64,000 nt of DNA from Methylobacterium sp. Leaf112 (GCF_001423295.1 NZ_LMNG01000029.1:62001-126000); one strand, 5' to 3'. Positions 8,496-17,552 are shown, counted from the first letter of the stretch. Notes: generated from the letters alone by a model not told the origin. A program made the numbers and translations.

Positions 8496-9425
8496 GTGAG
8501 CGCCGGTCCGCAGGCCCGCCGGGGCCTCCTCCTCGTCAACCCCAATGCCCGCAACGGCGGCTTCTCCCTCGATGCCGTGCGCGAGGCCCTGCGCGAGGGC
8601 GGCATCGAACCCTTCGAGCCACCGGGCGATCCCGACTGCACGGCCGTCATCAAGCGGCATGCGGCGCAAAGCGACCTGGTGATCCTCGGCGGCGGCGACG
8701 GGACCCTGAACGCGGCGGCGCCCGCCCTCGTCGAGACGGGCCTGCCCCTCGGCATCCTGCCGCTCGGAACCGCCAACGACCTCGCCCGCTCCCTCGGCCT
8801 GCCCCCCGATCCGGTGGCGGCCGCGACCCTCATCGCCACGGAGGAGGCCCGGCCGGTCGATCTCGGCTGCGTCAACGGCCACTACTATTTCAACGTCGCC
8901 AGCATCGGCTTCTCGGCCGAGCTCGCCGGAGACCTCACGGCCGAATCCAAGAAGAAGTGGGGCACCGTCGGTTACGGCATCGCCGCCATGCGGGTCCTGC
9001 GCCGGGTGCGGCCGTTCACGGTCTATCTCGAGCATGACGGGCAGACCGAGACGATCACCACCATCCAGGTCTCGGTGGGCAACGGGCGTCATTACGGCGG
9101 CGGCATGACCGTGGAGGAAACCGCCACCGTCGACGACGGCAAGCTCGACTTCTACAGCCTGGAGGTGAAGCACTGGTGGCGGCTGCTCGCCCTGCTGCCG
9201 GCCCTGCGGCGGGGCACGCAAGGGAAGGCCGCGGACGTGCGTGCCTTCCACACCACCGAAATCGTGGTGAAGACGAAGAAGCCCCGGCCGGTGAACACCG
9301 ACGGCGAGCTGTCGACCTACACGCCGGCCCACTTCAAGGTCTTCCCCAAGGCCGTCCGCATCTTCGCGCCGGAGGCTTCGCAGCGCCCGGGCGTCCCGCG
9401 TCCTACCTTCACCCTGCCCTTCTAG
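8496..9425 (+). CDS. YegS/BmrU-like lipid (diacylglycerol/sphingosine) kinase
   Basis: A 309-residue lipid kinase of the DAGK catalytic fold. Key motifs are LLLVNPNARNGG near residue 12, VILGGGDGTLN near 65 (nucleotide-binding GGDGT) and ILPLGTANDLARSLGLP near 88. A C-terminal beta-sandwich with the NTDGE motif follows (VNTDGELSTY, near 268). These enzymes phosphorylate lipid head groups at the inner membrane; the exact substrate is unknown. I chose GTG 8496 because the conserved domain starts almost at once; an ATG at 8409 would add 29 residues of no family similarity. Two near-copies of CTTCTAGTACC lie just after the stop. Confidence 0.8.
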   Translation: MSAGPQARRGLLLVNPNARNGGFSLDAVREALREGGIEPFEPPGDPDCTAVIKRHAAQSDLVILGGGDGTLNAAAPALVETGLPLGILPLGTANDLARSLGLPPDPVAAATLIATEEARPVDLGCVNGHYYFNVASIGFSAELAGDLTAESKKKWGTVGYGIAAMRVLRRVRPFTVYLEHDGQTETITTIQVSVGNGRHYGGGMTVEETATVDDGKLDFYSLEVKHWWRLLALLPALRRGTQGKAADVRAFHTTEIVVKTKKPRPVNTDGELSTYTPAHFKVFPKAVRIFAPEASQRPGVPRPTFTLPF

Positions 9426-9477
9426 TACCTTCGCCTTCTAGTACCCTGCCCTTCTCGACGTTCGGAACAGCCCTCCC

Positions 9478-10236
9478 GTGGACAGCATCCTTCCCCTTCT
9501 CAGCGACCCGACCGCCTGGGCGGCCCTCGCCACCCTCATCGTGATGGAGGTGGTCCTCGGCATCGACAACCTGATCTTCATCTCGATCCTGACGAACAAG
9601 CTGCCGGCCCACCAGCAGGACCGGGCGCGGCGCATCGGTATCGGCCTCGCCCTGGTGCTGCGCCTCGGGTTGCTCGGGACCGTCGCCTACATCGTCGCCC
9701 TGACGCAGCCGGTCTTCACGGTGCTGGGCCACGCCTTCTCCTGGCGGGACCTGATCCTCATCGGCGGCGGTCTCTTCCTGCTGTGGAAGGCCACCAAGGA
9801 GATCCACCACACCATGGAGCCGGAGCCGGAGGACAAGGGCCTGGGGCAGGCCGTGACCCTCGGCTTCGCCACGGCCATCGGCCAGATCCTCGTCCTCGAC
9901 CTCGTGTTCTCCATCGACAGCATCATCACGGCGGTGGGCATGACCGAGCACGTGCCCATCATGGTGGTGGCCGTCGTCGTCGCCGTGACGGTGATGCTGG
10001 TGGCGGCGAACCCGCTCTCGCGCTTCATCGCCGCCAATCCCACGGTGGTGATGCTGGCGCTGGGCTTCCTCATCATGATCGGCATGACGCTGATCGCGGA
10101 GGGGTTCGGTGCCCACGTCTCCAAGGGCTACATCTACACAGCCATGGCGTTCTCGGCCGGTGTCGAAGGCCTCAACATGCTGTCCCGGCGTCGCCGCAGG
10201 GCCAAGCAGGGCGCAGCCGGCCCCGCCAAGGGGTAG
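9478..10236 (+). CDS. TerC family integral membrane protein
   Basis: A 252-residue TerC-family protein with seven or so transmembrane helices. The diagnostic acidic motifs inside membrane helices are present: [14 protein letters not shown] near residue 23 and [16 protein letters not shown] near 141. Members are linked to tellurite resistance and, more recently, to manganese export or loading of secreted metalloenzymes; which applies here is unknown. It starts with GTG. It follows the lipid kinase by 52 bases and is ended by a very strong hairpin. Confidence 0.85.
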   Translation: MDSILPLLSDPTAWAALATLIVMEVVLGIDNLIFISILTNKLPAHQQDRARRIGIGLALVLRLGLLGTVAYIVALTQPVFTVLGHAFSWRDLILIGGGLFLLWKATKEIHHTMEPEPEDKGLGQAVTLGFATAIGQILVLDLVFSIDSIITAVGMTEHVPIMVVAVVVAVTVMLVAANPLSRFIAANPTVVMLALGFLIMIGMTLIAEGFGAHVSKGYIYTAMAFSAGVEGLNMLSRRRRRAKQGAAGPAKG

Positions 10237-10260
10237 GACCCGTCGGTTTCACGGGAAAAC

Positions 10261-10296
10261 AAGAAGGCCCGCCGGATCGCTCCGGCGGGCCTTCTT
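10261..10296. terminator. Strong hairpin terminator after terC-like gene
   Basis: A perfect 16-bp stem (AAGAAGGCCCGCCGGA and its complement) around a TCGC loop, 24 bases after the terC-like stop. An A-run on the left and CTTCTT on the right give it features of a bidirectional intrinsic terminator. Confidence 0.85.
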
Positions 10297-10346
10297 CGTA
10301 TGGGCACACGACGTCCCGCCCGCAGGCGGACGAGCGGCGCGGTTTT

Positions 10347-10453
10347 ATAGCAAATCCGGTCGATCGCTTCGCGATGCGGATTTGGGCTTCGCCGAGGCGC
10401 CGCGCGGGCTGCCTGAGACCGTCTCCGAATGGATCATCCGGAGACAGTCTCAG
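10347..10453. repeat. Palindromic intergenic element, possibly dispersed
   Basis: Two inverted repeats lie side by side. The first pairs CAAATCCG with CGGATTTG around an inner ATCGC-TTC-GCGAT hairpin (10352-10385). The second pairs CTGAGACCGTCTCCG with CGGAGACAGTCTCAG (14 of 15 bases, about 10412-10453) and overlaps the stop of the acid phosphatase gene. Between them is GGCGCCGCGCGGGCT (10396-10410), found twice more at 14121-14165. It looks like a REP-type element and may also end the leftward transcript. Confidence 0.5.
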
Positions 10454-11343
10454 AGGATGGATTCAGTGCCGGCTGCCTCGCGTTTGCAGATCGCCTGATC
10501 GGGCGGCGAGCCCCCCCCGGCGACGAGCTTGGTGATTTCCGCCCGGGCCCGCTCCAGATCGGCCCGGAACCCCGCATCCCCCTGAAGGGCCGCGAAGACG
10601 ATGCTTCCGGCGGTACGGCCGGCCTGGACATCGCTCATCCAGTGCAAACCGCAGACGACGCGACTCTCGCCGTAGGACCGGGCGCGCACGAAGAACTGGG
10701 TCGCCTTCTCGGGCATCAGCGCGGCCATGATCGAAGCGTAGGTCCAGCCCTGGGTCGCGTGGCTCGAGGGGAAGCTGAACGCGTTGGCGATCTCGGCCGA
10801 GCGGACGACACAGATCTCCGCGTCGTTGCCGACGAACGGGCGGATACGGCGGTAATGTTCCTTCGGCCCCCGGGTCGCGCGGGCGATGTCGAGGCGCGAG
10901 CGCTCCAGCAGGGTCATCAGGGCAGGTGCGCGGGCCTGATCGATGCGCTGGCCGATGACGCAGGCGAAATCGTCGAGGATCGCCGAGGCGCCGTCGGCGA
11001 CGTCCGTGGTGGCCAGAACCCAGCGGGGGGTGCCCTTGAGGGAGCGGGTCGCCGTGAAGGCGGCCTTGTCGGCGGTTTCCGCCGCCGACTGGCCGCGCGG
11101 CGGCGCGGGGAGGATCGCCACGGTGTCGGGCGCCACGGCGTCGGCGAGATAAGGCTGGCGCGCCACCTTGGCCGGCGTCACCGGCGTGGTGGCCACGGAG
11201 GGGGCGGAGGCGGGCTTGCCGGGTGCATCCTTGACGGGCGCATCCTTGGCCAGTGGATCTTTGGGCTGCATATCCTCGGCGCAGACCGGCCCGATTCCAG
11301 CGACGGTGGCGAGGAGGACGAGGGCGAAGGGTAGGCGGGCCAT
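10450..11343 (-). CDS. Class A acid phosphatase / PAP2-type phosphatase, periplasmic
   Basis: A 297-residue secreted phosphatase with a signal peptide (MARLPFALVLLATVAG, cut near CAE). It shows the three-part vanadium-haloperoxidase/PAP2 signature: KEHYRRIRPF, FPSSHATQGW and SRVVCGLHWMSDV, with the catalytic His in the last motif. The order and spacing match nonspecific class A acid phosphatases such as PhoN, which release phosphate from periplasmic monoesters. The first 90 residues hold a Lys/Pro/Ala-rich linker. The ATG chosen begins the signal peptide; an upstream start would add 35 residues before it. Confidence 0.85.
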   Translation of the reverse strand: MARLPFALVLLATVAGIGPVCAEDMQPKDPLAKDAPVKDAPGKPASAPSVATTPVTPAKVARQPYLADAVAPDTVAILPAPPRGQSAAETADKAAFTATRSLKGTPRWVLATTDVADGASAILDDFACVIGQRIDQARAPALMTLLERSRLDIARATRGPKEHYRRIRPFVGNDAEICVVRSAEIANAFSFPSSHATQGWTYASIMAALMPEKATQFFVRARSYGESRVVCGLHWMSDVQAGRTAGSIVFAALQGDAGFRADLERARAEITKLVAGGGSPPDQAICKREAAGTESIL

Positions 11344-11546
11344 CGGCGTCTCTGAGAGCGTGTGTGGAACTGGGGACGAAAGGCGGAGCAGCCTCGTGTC
11401 ATAGGGTTCCCATGTAACGGCCCTATGGCAAGGGCCGATCCTTCGCACACGCCGCCTGAACGGTGCCCGACGGCGTGTTTTGTCACTCGCCGCGCCGGCA
11501 CGCCGTTGAGACCTTGGCCCGGCGTTTCGTGACGCCCCTCGCGCCC

Positions 11547-12422
11547 TCAGGCCGCGCGGATCGCCGCCGCGACTTCGCCGGGATACTCCTCGTGCGGGCT
11601 CAGGGCACCCGGCACCGACGCGCGGGCGACGTGGCCGGTGGCGACGAGCGCATCCATCTCGGCGCCGGAGCGGCGCGGCGCCCGTTCGGGGCGCAGGACG
11701 AGGATCGGCGGCAGGCCGTCATCGGTGAACAGGTCGAGGAAGTCCTTGCGGGTCTCGCACGGGTCGAGGCCGCCGGTGACGAAGGCGGCGGTGCCGAAGC
11801 GGCCGCCGGGGTGGCGGGTGACGGCGTGCTTGTCGGCGATGACACCCGGCGTGACGTGGGCGGGATCGGCGTAGACGTGGGCCCGCATCATCCGGCCGAT
11901 CACCGGCGGGCTGATGTTGAGGCGGTACAGGGCTTCGCCGAGCACCGGCAGCTCGACGGCGCGGCGGATGCCCGCGATGAGGCCGCGCCGGTTCGGTCCC
12001 ATCATGGTGGGGAACGGGCCGCGCCAGGTCGGCGCCACGAGGACGAGACGCGCGAACAGGCCGGGATGCCGTCGGGCCGCCGCCACGAGATAACCCGCCG
12101 CGTGGCCCGCGGCGACGCCGAGCGCGTAGGGGCCGCGCTCCGCCGCCAGCAGGGCGTCGAGGAACCCGTGCATCGTGGTGGGATTCAGGGCGATCCGTGG
12201 CCGCGTCCGGTCGCCGAAGCCCGGCCAGTCCGGTACGTGGCATCGGAAGTCATGGCCAAGGTCCCGCGCCAGCGGCCGCATCTCGGCCCGGGCCGAGATC
12301 GACGACAGGGCGGGGAGCAGCAGGGCATCGGGACCGTTGCCGATCACGTCGCACGGCGTCGGCAGCGGCCGTCCGGCGACGGTGAGGGACAGGCTACGGG
12401 CGGAGCAGGCCGGCTCGATCAT
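11547..12422 (-). CDS. Alpha/beta-hydrolase fold protein lacking the nucleophile Ser
   Basis: A 291-residue single-domain protein with the alpha/beta hydrolase fold. The oxyanion/lid region (HVPDWPGFGD near 62-71), a nucleophile elbow (residues 102-110) and a C-terminal SPHEEYP motif with the putative catalytic His277 are all in place. The elbow, however, reads GHAAG instead of G-x-S-x-G, with Ala108 where Ser is expected. It may be a non-catalytic binder or may use another residue. I chose ATG 12422; upstream in-frame codons look non-coding. It is downstream of dapD but 184 bases away. Confidence 0.7.
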   Translation of the reverse strand: MIEPACSARSLSLTVAGRPLPTPCDVIGNGPDALLLPALSSISARAEMRPLARDLGHDFRCHVPDWPGFGDRTRPRIALNPTTMHGFLDALLAAERGPYALGVAAGHAAGYLVAAARRHPGLFARLVLVAPTWRGPFPTMMGPNRRGLIAGIRRAVELPVLGEALYRLNISPPVIGRMMRAHVYADPAHVTPGVIADKHAVTRHPGGRFGTAAFVTGGLDPCETRKDFLDLFTDDGLPPILVLRPERAPRRSGAEMDALVATGHVARASVPGALSPHEEYPGEVAAAIRAA

Positions 12423-12606
12423 CGCGCAGTTCCAACGGGTGCGTCGTCGGCAAGATGGGGTCGCCCCCCTCCCCCCGACATGCGGCACAATACCAGTGCT
12501 CCCGCCGCTCCGAAGCGGGATCGCGGCGATCCGCCGGACGGGTCTGCCCGCCGGCGGGGGGCCGGACCCCGCCGAGCCTGCGCTCGACCGGGGTCCACCG
12601 ACGGAT

Positions 12607-13449
12607 TCAGGTGCGCAGCAGTTCGTTGATGGCGGTCTTGGAGCGGGTGCCGGCATCGACGCGCTTGACGATGACCGCGCAGTACAGGCCCGGGCCGGGC
12701 GTGCCGTCGGGCAGGTCCTTGCCCGGCGTGGTGCCGGAGACCACGACGGAGTACGGCGGCACGCGGCCGTACATGACCTCGCCCGTCGACCGGTCGATGA
12801 TCTTGGTGGAGGCGCCGATGTAGACGCCCATGGAGAGCACGCTGCCCTCGCCGACGATCACACCCTCGGCCACCTCTGCGCGGGCGCCGATGAAGCAGTT
12901 GTCCTCGATGATGACCGGATTGGCCTGGAGCGGCTCGAGCACCCCGGCGATGCCGGCGCCGCCGGAGATGTGGCAGTTCTTTCCCACCTGCGCGCAGGAG
13001 CCGATGGTGACCCAGGTGTCGACCATGGTGCCCTCGCCGACATGGGCGCCGAGGTTGATGAAGGACGGCATCAGCACCGCGCCGGGCGCGATGTAGGAGC
13101 CGCGCCGCACGACGCAGCCGGGCACCGCCCGGAAGCCGGCCTCGCGAAAATGCTTCTTCTTCCAGCCCTCGAACTTGGACGGGACCTTGTCCCACCAGGT
13201 CGCGCCGTCGGGGCCGCCATGGATGATCTCCATGTCGTTGAGGCGGAAGGACAGCAGCACCGCCTTCTTGAGCCACTGGTTGACCTGCCACTCGCCGTCC
13301 ACCTTCTCGGCGACGCGGGCCTTGCCGGCATCGAGGAGGTCGAGGGCGTGCTCCACGGCGTCGCGCACGGCGCCCTTGGTGCCGGTGTCGATGCCGGCGC
13401 GCTCCTCCCAGGCGGTCTCGATGGTGGTGGCGAGGTCGGCGTGGGACAT
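12607..13449 (-). CDS. dapD: Tetrahydrodipicolinate N-succinyltransferase
   Basis: A 280-residue DapD, the usual length. The enzyme transfers succinyl from succinyl-CoA to tetrahydrodipicolinate in the lysine/diaminopimelate pathway in the cytosol. The N-terminal helical domain (1-100) is followed by left-handed beta-helix hexapeptide repeats (about 105-230), with [20 protein letters not shown] and the [13 protein letters not shown] segment that is invariant in the family. The C-terminus ([20 protein letters not shown]) is also typical. The ATG was chosen by family start ([11 protein letters not shown]). Lysine and cell-wall synthesis both depend on it. Confidence 0.95.
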   Translation of the reverse strand: MSHADLATTIETAWEERAGIDTGTKGAVRDAVEHALDLLDAGKARVAEKVDGEWQVNQWLKKAVLLSFRLNDMEIIHGGPDGATWWDKVPSKFEGWKKKHFREAGFRAVPGCVVRRGSYIAPGAVLMPSFINLGAHVGEGTMVDTWVTIGSCAQVGKNCHISGGAGIAGVLEPLQANPVIIEDNCFIGARAEVAEGVIVGEGSVLSMGVYIGASTKIIDRSTGEVMYGRVPPYSVVVSGTTPGKDLPDGTPGPGLYCAVIVKRVDAGTRSKTAINELLRT

Positions 13450-13527
13450 GACGGCTTCCGGGGATGAGACGAGGGTTCCGTGCTTACAAAAGCCCGCCCG
13501 CCCTGTCACCTCGGCCGCGTCACCCAG

Positions 13528-13956
13528 TCAGCCGGCGGTCAGGGGTTTCGACGCGGCGTGGCCGCAGGCGTCGAAGCGGCGCTGAATCAGGACGTAGTCC
13601 TTGCGCGTGGTGTTGAAGTACTTCGCCGAGACGGAAACCTCCGGTTTGCCCGGCGCCCCCGACGGAAGCCGGTCCGTGATCCGTTCGATGGTGCAGCACT
13701 CGGTCCGGTCGTCGAGGTAGTCGAGACGGTTGCCGTAGGCGCGTCCACCGTGATCGCCCTCGCGGACGATGTTGCCGATCATGATGTCGATGAAGTTCTG
13801 GTCGGTGAGGGAGCTGTTGGTCTCGTGGCAGACCATGAGCCGGCCGGAATAGACCGCGACGGCGTAGATGCCTCCCAGGCTGACGAGGCCGAGGAAGGCC
13901 ACGCCGGCGATCTGCGCCCGCCGGTCCTGCGCGTCCTGCGCGAGATGGTTCAGCAT
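13528..13956 (-). CDS. Single-pass membrane hypothetical protein
   Basis: A 142-residue protein with one transmembrane helix (about residues 18-36, GVAFLGLVSLGGIYAVAVYS) and a C-terminal domain of about 100 residues that contains four Cys (VCHET, ECCTIE, DACGHA). The cysteines suggest disulfides outside the cytoplasm. I recognise no family. The ATG at 13956 puts the helix at the usual distance; the upstream extension is improbable. It is 79 bases before dapD's start on the same strand, so it could be in one transcription unit with dapD. Confidence 0.55.
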   Translation of the reverse strand: MLNHLAQDAQDRRAQIAGVAFLGLVSLGGIYAVAVYSGRLMVCHETNSSLTDQNFIDIMIGNIVREGDHGGRAYGNRLDYLDDRTECCTIERITDRLPSGAPGKPEVSVSAKYFNTTRKDYVLIQRRFDACGHAASKPLTAG

Positions 13957-14120
13957 GGTCCTGAAGAGCCTCCGAGGAAGGCCGGAACTCCACCGATCCC
14001 CCTCACCCGTTCCGCTGATCCAGCCTGCGCCCGCGTGTCTTAGGAAAGACCTCACGCGGTCGTGAGCATTCGCGACATCGATCGAAAGAGGATCGTCCGA
14101 ACTCCGGGGACCGGCGCTCG

Positions 14121-14165
14121 GGCGCCGCGCGGGCTCACGTTGCTGGCTCAGGCGCCGCGCGGGCT
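14121..14165. repeat. Two direct copies of GGCGCCGCGCGGGCT
   Basis: The 15-mer occurs at 14121-14135 and 14151-14165, 30 bases apart, and once more at 10396-10410. All lie in gaps or at gene ends; the second copy abuts the stop of the cyclic nucleotide-binding protein gene. This fits a dispersed intergenic repeat fragment. Confidence 0.55.
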
Positions 14166-14652
14166 ATGCCACCGCGCCGCCATCACCCCGAAGCACGGGC
14201 GTCACGGCATCGAAGCGCCGGCGAACCCGGTCGAGGTCGCCCGCGAGGGAGGTCAGGTCGTCGGCGAGTTCGTCGTGGATGGCCTGCACGGCCTGCGGGA
14301 ATTCCGCCAGCACCCGCCGCATCAGGACGGGCGTGATGCGGAGTACCTCCGCCGCCGCCGCCGCATGGGCGTCCGTCGGCCGCTCACCGGGCAGGAGCAG
14401 GGCGAGGCGGCCGATGAGGGCGGAGCGGCCGAGGGTGATGGTCTCGCCGCCGGCCACGCGGGGCGCCAGGGCGATGGTGCCCGACAGGACGACGAAGCCG
14501 CCATCCGAGGCGTCGCCGCGGGCGAACAGCCGGTCGCCGGAGCCCAGGCTGCGCCGCTCGGCGGCGAAGGAGAGCAGGCGCAGAGCGTCGCGGCCCAGGA
14601 ATCCGAACAGGGGGGCGCCGGCCAGGATCGCGATGTCGTCGTCCAGCCCCAA
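14164..14652 (-). CDS. Cyclic nucleotide-binding (CNBD) domain protein
   Basis: A 162-residue protein made of one CNBD domain (about residues 10-125): LFGFLGRDALRLLSFAAERRSL, GDRLFARGDASDGGFVVLSGTI and the later GERPTDAHAAAAAE segment align with Crp/Fnr-type sensor folds. No DNA-binding helix-turn-helix follows, only a C-terminal helical tail. The phosphate-binding cassette is not canonical, so cNMP binding is uncertain. It starts at TTG 14652 with a purine-rich stretch upstream. It lies 61 bases behind the response regulator on the same strand, so a shared signalling unit is plausible. Confidence 0.65.
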   Translation of the reverse strand: MGLDDDIAILAGAPLFGFLGRDALRLLSFAAERRSLGSGDRLFARGDASDGGFVVLSGTIALAPRVAGGETITLGRSALIGRLALLLPGERPTDAHAAAAAEVLRITPVLMRRVLAEFPQAVQAIHDELADDLTSLAGDLDRVRRRFDAVTPVLRGDGGAVA

Positions 14653-14713
14653 GCCGCCCTATCCCTTCCGTCGATGGGCGAGCTTACCGCAAGCCGCGCG
14701 GCGGCGCGATACG

Positions 14714-15400
14714 CTACGGAAGCAGCTTGTAGCCGCCGCCCTCTGTCACCAGGATCGCCGCGAGTCCCGGATTCGGCTCGATCTTCTGGCGCAGGCGATA
14801 GATGTGCGTCTCGAGGGTGTGGGTGGTCACCTGGGCGTTGTAGCCCCAGACTTCCGCGAGCAGCGTGTCCCGGCCCACCACCGCACACCCGGCGCGGTAG
14901 AGGAAGCGCAGGATCGCGGTCTCCTTCTCGGTCAGCTTCAGCTTCGACCCGCGCGCGTCGACCAGGAGCTTGGCGCCGGGGCGGAAGGTGTAGGGCCCGA
15001 TCTGGAACACCGCATCCTCACTCGCCTCGTGGCTGCGCAGGTGGGCGCGGATGCGGGCGAGCAGGACCGCGAACTTGAACGGCTTGGTGACGTAGTCGTT
15101 GGCTCCGGCTTCGAGCCCCTCCACCGTGTCGTCCTCGGAATCCTGGCCCGTGAGCATGATGACGGGCCCGCGATAGCCGTTCCGGCGCATGGCCCGCACG
15201 GCCTCGCGTCCGTCCATGTCGGGCAGGCCGACATCCATCACCACGAGGTCGATGCGATCGTCGGTCACGCAGGCGATGGCGCTGGTGGCATCCGCCAGGC
15301 CGATCACCCGGAACTCTTCGTAGAGGTCCAGTTGCTCCGTCAGGGTTTCCCGCAACGAAGCATCGTCGTCGCAGACCAGCAGGCGATGGGTATTGGGCAT
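14714..15400 (-). CDS. OmpR/PhoB-family response regulator (orphan)
   Basis: A 228-residue two-component response regulator. The receiver domain (1-118) has DDDASLRE, the phospho-acceptor Asp in VVMDVGLPDMDG, and YVTKPF with the conserved Lys. The winged-helix DNA-binding domain (130-228) has LTEKETAILRFLYR and THTLETHIYRLRQKIE. No histidine kinase is present within the window, so its partner is encoded elsewhere. The upstream gap carries a 10-bp hairpin at 15533-15558. The next gene downstream is the CNBD protein. Confidence 0.9.
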   Translation of the reverse strand: MPNTHRLLVCDDDASLRETLTEQLDLYEEFRVIGLADATSAIACVTDDRIDLVVMDVGLPDMDGREAVRAMRRNGYRGPVIMLTGQDSEDDTVEGLEAGANDYVTKPFKFAVLLARIRAHLRSHEASEDAVFQIGPYTFRPGAKLLVDARGSKLKLTEKETAILRFLYRAGCAVVGRDTLLAEVWGYNAQVTTHTLETHIYRLRQKIEPNPGLAAILVTEGGGYKLLP

Positions 15401-15532
15401 CGACCAGACGACTTTCGCGCACGAGTGAGGTCACGTCCAGCGCGTGATCCTCAGACCAGGGGAAGGGATTAAGGCGTCCGCCTCAAGCGGAATCCAGAGA
15501 GGCGGCGGCAGAACGAAAACGATTTGATGGAC

Positions 15533-15558
15533 CGCGCGTCTTCAGGAAAAGACGCGCG
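15533..15558. promoter_or_regulatory. Hairpin in the gap upstream of the response regulator
   Basis: A perfect 10-bp inverted repeat (CGCGCGTCTT and AAGACGCGCG) with a 6-base loop, 133 bases upstream of the response regulator's start and in the gap to the divergent L,D-transpeptidase. It could be an operator or leader structure; no T-tract supports termination. Confidence 0.4.
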
Positions 15559-15690
15559 TATGCGCAGTAATATCCCCACAAACGACCGACGACTGCCTAA
15601 AGTTTCAGTCCGGTCGCGTGGCAAATGACGGAGGGGCCGAAGGTCTGCCGATGATGGCATCCCGTGCCGTCCCGGGCGATAAGGTGCCCC

Positions 15691-16224
15691 ATGAAACGAA
15701 CGACGCTCTCGCACCTGCGCGTCCGTGCCCTCGTGGGCGACCGCACCCGTGGACAGGTTCTCGCCGGTCCGGCCGTCATCCCCTGTGCCCTCGGGCGCTC
15801 GGGGCTGGTCCAGCGCAAGCGCGAGGGCGACGGCGGCTCGCCGCGGGGGCACTTTCGCCTGCGGGGGGGCGCCTACCGTCCCGACGTGTTCGCGGCCCGA
15901 CCGCGCACCGCCCTTGCCCTGCGCGCGACGCGACCGAGCGACGGCTGGTGCGACGAGCCCGGGGACCGGCGCTACAACCGGCCCGTCACCCTGCCCTGCC
16001 CCGTGAGCACGGAACGGATGTGGCGGGACGACGGTCTGTACGACCTCGTCATCGACCTCGACTACAATCGCGGACCGATCCGCAAGCGCCTCGGTTCGGC
16101 GATCTTCTTCCACTGCGCGCGGCCGGGCTACACCCCGACGGAGGGCTGCGTCGCCCTGAAGCGCGCGGATCTCGCCCGGCTCCTGCGCCGTCTCGGGCCG
16201 CGCACGCGGATGTGGATCGGATAA
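15691..16224 (+). CDS. L,D-transpeptidase (YkuD) family protein
   Basis: A 177-residue YkuD-domain protein. The catalytic signature is near the C-terminus: IFFHCARPGYTPTEGCVALKR, which gives the H-x(n)-(S/T)-x-G-C motif with catalytic Cys in EGCV. L,D-transpeptidases make 3-3 peptidoglycan crosslinks or attach proteins to the wall. No signal peptide is obvious at the chosen ATG (MKRTTLSHLRVRALV), so either export is atypical or it acts differently; compact YkuD proteins of this kind are common in Rhizobiales. The stop is 17 bases from the convergent MFS gene. Confidence 0.85.
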   Translation: MKRTTLSHLRVRALVGDRTRGQVLAGPAVIPCALGRSGLVQRKREGDGGSPRGHFRLRGGAYRPDVFAARPRTALALRATRPSDGWCDEPGDRRYNRPVTLPCPVSTERMWRDDGLYDLVIDLDYNRGPIRKRLGSAIFFHCARPGYTPTEGCVALKRADLARLLRRLGPRTRMWIG

Positions 16225-16241
16225 CCTCATGGTACGCGCCG

Positions 16242-17552
16242 TCAGTGCGCCGGCACGGCGTTCGGAACGCCGTCGCCCCGCCGCTCCGGATCGGCCAGGG
16301 TCAGGATCAGACCGGCCGCGATCAGGCACAGGGCGCCGGCGGCGAAGAAGGCCGGCAGGTAGCTCGACAGCGCCGTGCGCGACAGGCCGGCACCGTAGGC
16401 CACCGTCGCCGCGCCGAGCTGATGCCCGGCAAACACCCATCCGAACACGAGGTTCGCCCGCTCCCGGCCGAAGCGCGACGCCGTCAACCGCACGGTCGGC
16501 GGCACGGTGGCGATCCAGTCGAGGCCGTAGAAGGCCGCGAACAGCGAGAGCCCGACGAACGAGAAGTCCGAGAACGGCAGGAACATCAGCGAGAGGCCGC
16601 GCAGGCCGTAGTACCAGAACAGCAGCCAGCGGTTGTCGTAGCGGTCGGACAGCCAGCCCGACGCGACGGTGCCGACGAAGTCGAAGATCCCCATCGCGGC
16701 GAGCACGCTGGCGCCCTGGACTGGACCGATGCCGTAATCGGCGCACAGGGGAATGAAGTGGGTCTGGATCAGTCCGTTGGTGCTGGCCCCGCAGATGAAG
16801 AACGTGGCGAACAGAACCCAGAAAACCCGCGTCCGTCCGGCGTCGCGCAGGACCGCGACGGCCCCGCCCGCCGTCGGGGTCGAGGCGGCCGCGAGGGGTC
16901 TCGTCTCGCCGTAGGGCAGCAGGCCGAGATCCTCCGGCCGGTCGCGCATCAGGGCCAGGACGCCGAGCCCTGCGGCGAGCAGGAGCCCGCAGATCAGCAG
17001 GAGGGACGCCCGCCAGCCGAACTGCTCGGTCAGCGCCGCCAGGACCGGCAGCACCACGAGCTGGCCCGTGGCCGAACTCGCCGTGAGCAGGCCGACAACG
17101 AGGCCGCGGCGATGGGAGAACCACCGGGTCGCCACCGTCGCGCCGAGAACCAGGGCCGTCAGCCCGGTACCGATCCCGACGACCACGCCCCACAGCAGGA
17201 TCAGGTGCCAGACCTGGCTCATCCAAAGGGACGCCACGAGGCCGCCGGCGATGAGGGACAGGGCGGTCAGGACGACGCGGCGCGGACCGTACCGGTTCAT
17301 CAGGGCGGCCGCGAAAGGTCCCATCAGGCCAAACAGCACCAGCCGGATGGCCAGGGCCGAGGAGATCGTCGCCGTGTCCCAGCCGAACTCCTTCTGCAGC
17401 GGAAGGATCAGCACGCCCGGCGCGCCCACGGCGCCCGCCGTCACCAGCATGGTCAGGAACGTGACCGCCACCACCACCCAGCCATAGTGGATGTCGCGGC
17501 GCGCGAAGGCGCCCGCCAGGGCCGTCGAAGGGTGGAGGGCCCGAAAGGCCAT
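16242..17552 (-). CDS. MFS transporter
   Basis: A 436-residue major facilitator superfamily permease with 12 predicted helices and a central cytoplasmic loop (about 215-240). The helix 2-3 loop has the MFS signature (MNRYGPRRVVL) and the half-repeat has GWLSDRYDNRW. The overall pattern resembles monocarboxylate/oxalate-type MFS carriers, but the substrate is not deducible. It is divergent from a marR gene; the 115-base gap contains a perfect inverted repeat, so MarR probably represses this permease. Confidence 0.85.
   Translation of the reverse strand: MAFRALHPSTALAGAFARRDIHYGWVVVAVTFLTMLVTAGAVGAPGVLILPLQKEFGWDTATISSALAIRLVLFGLMGPFAAALMNRYGPRRVVLTALSLIAGGLVASLWMSQVWHLILLWGVVVGIGTGLTALVLGATVATRWFSHRRGLVVGLLTASSATGQLVVLPVLAALTEQFGWRASLLLICGLLLAAGLGVLALMRDRPEDLGLLPYGETRPLAAASTPTAGGAVAVLRDAGRTRVFWVLFATFFICGASTNGLIQTHFIPLCADYGIGPVQGASVLAAMGIFDFVGTVASGWLSDRYDNRWLLFWYYGLRGLSLMFLPFSDFSFVGLSLFAAFYGLDWIATVPPTVRLTASRFGRERANLVFGWVFAGHQLGAATVAYGAGLSRTALSSYLPAFFAAGALCLIAAGLILTLADPERRGDGVPNAVPAH

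Noticed and set aside
9411..9453. Near-duplicated CTTCTAGTACC segments after the lipid kinase
   Set aside because: A short local duplication of about 20 bases between two genes; no symmetry or position to suggest a regulatory site.
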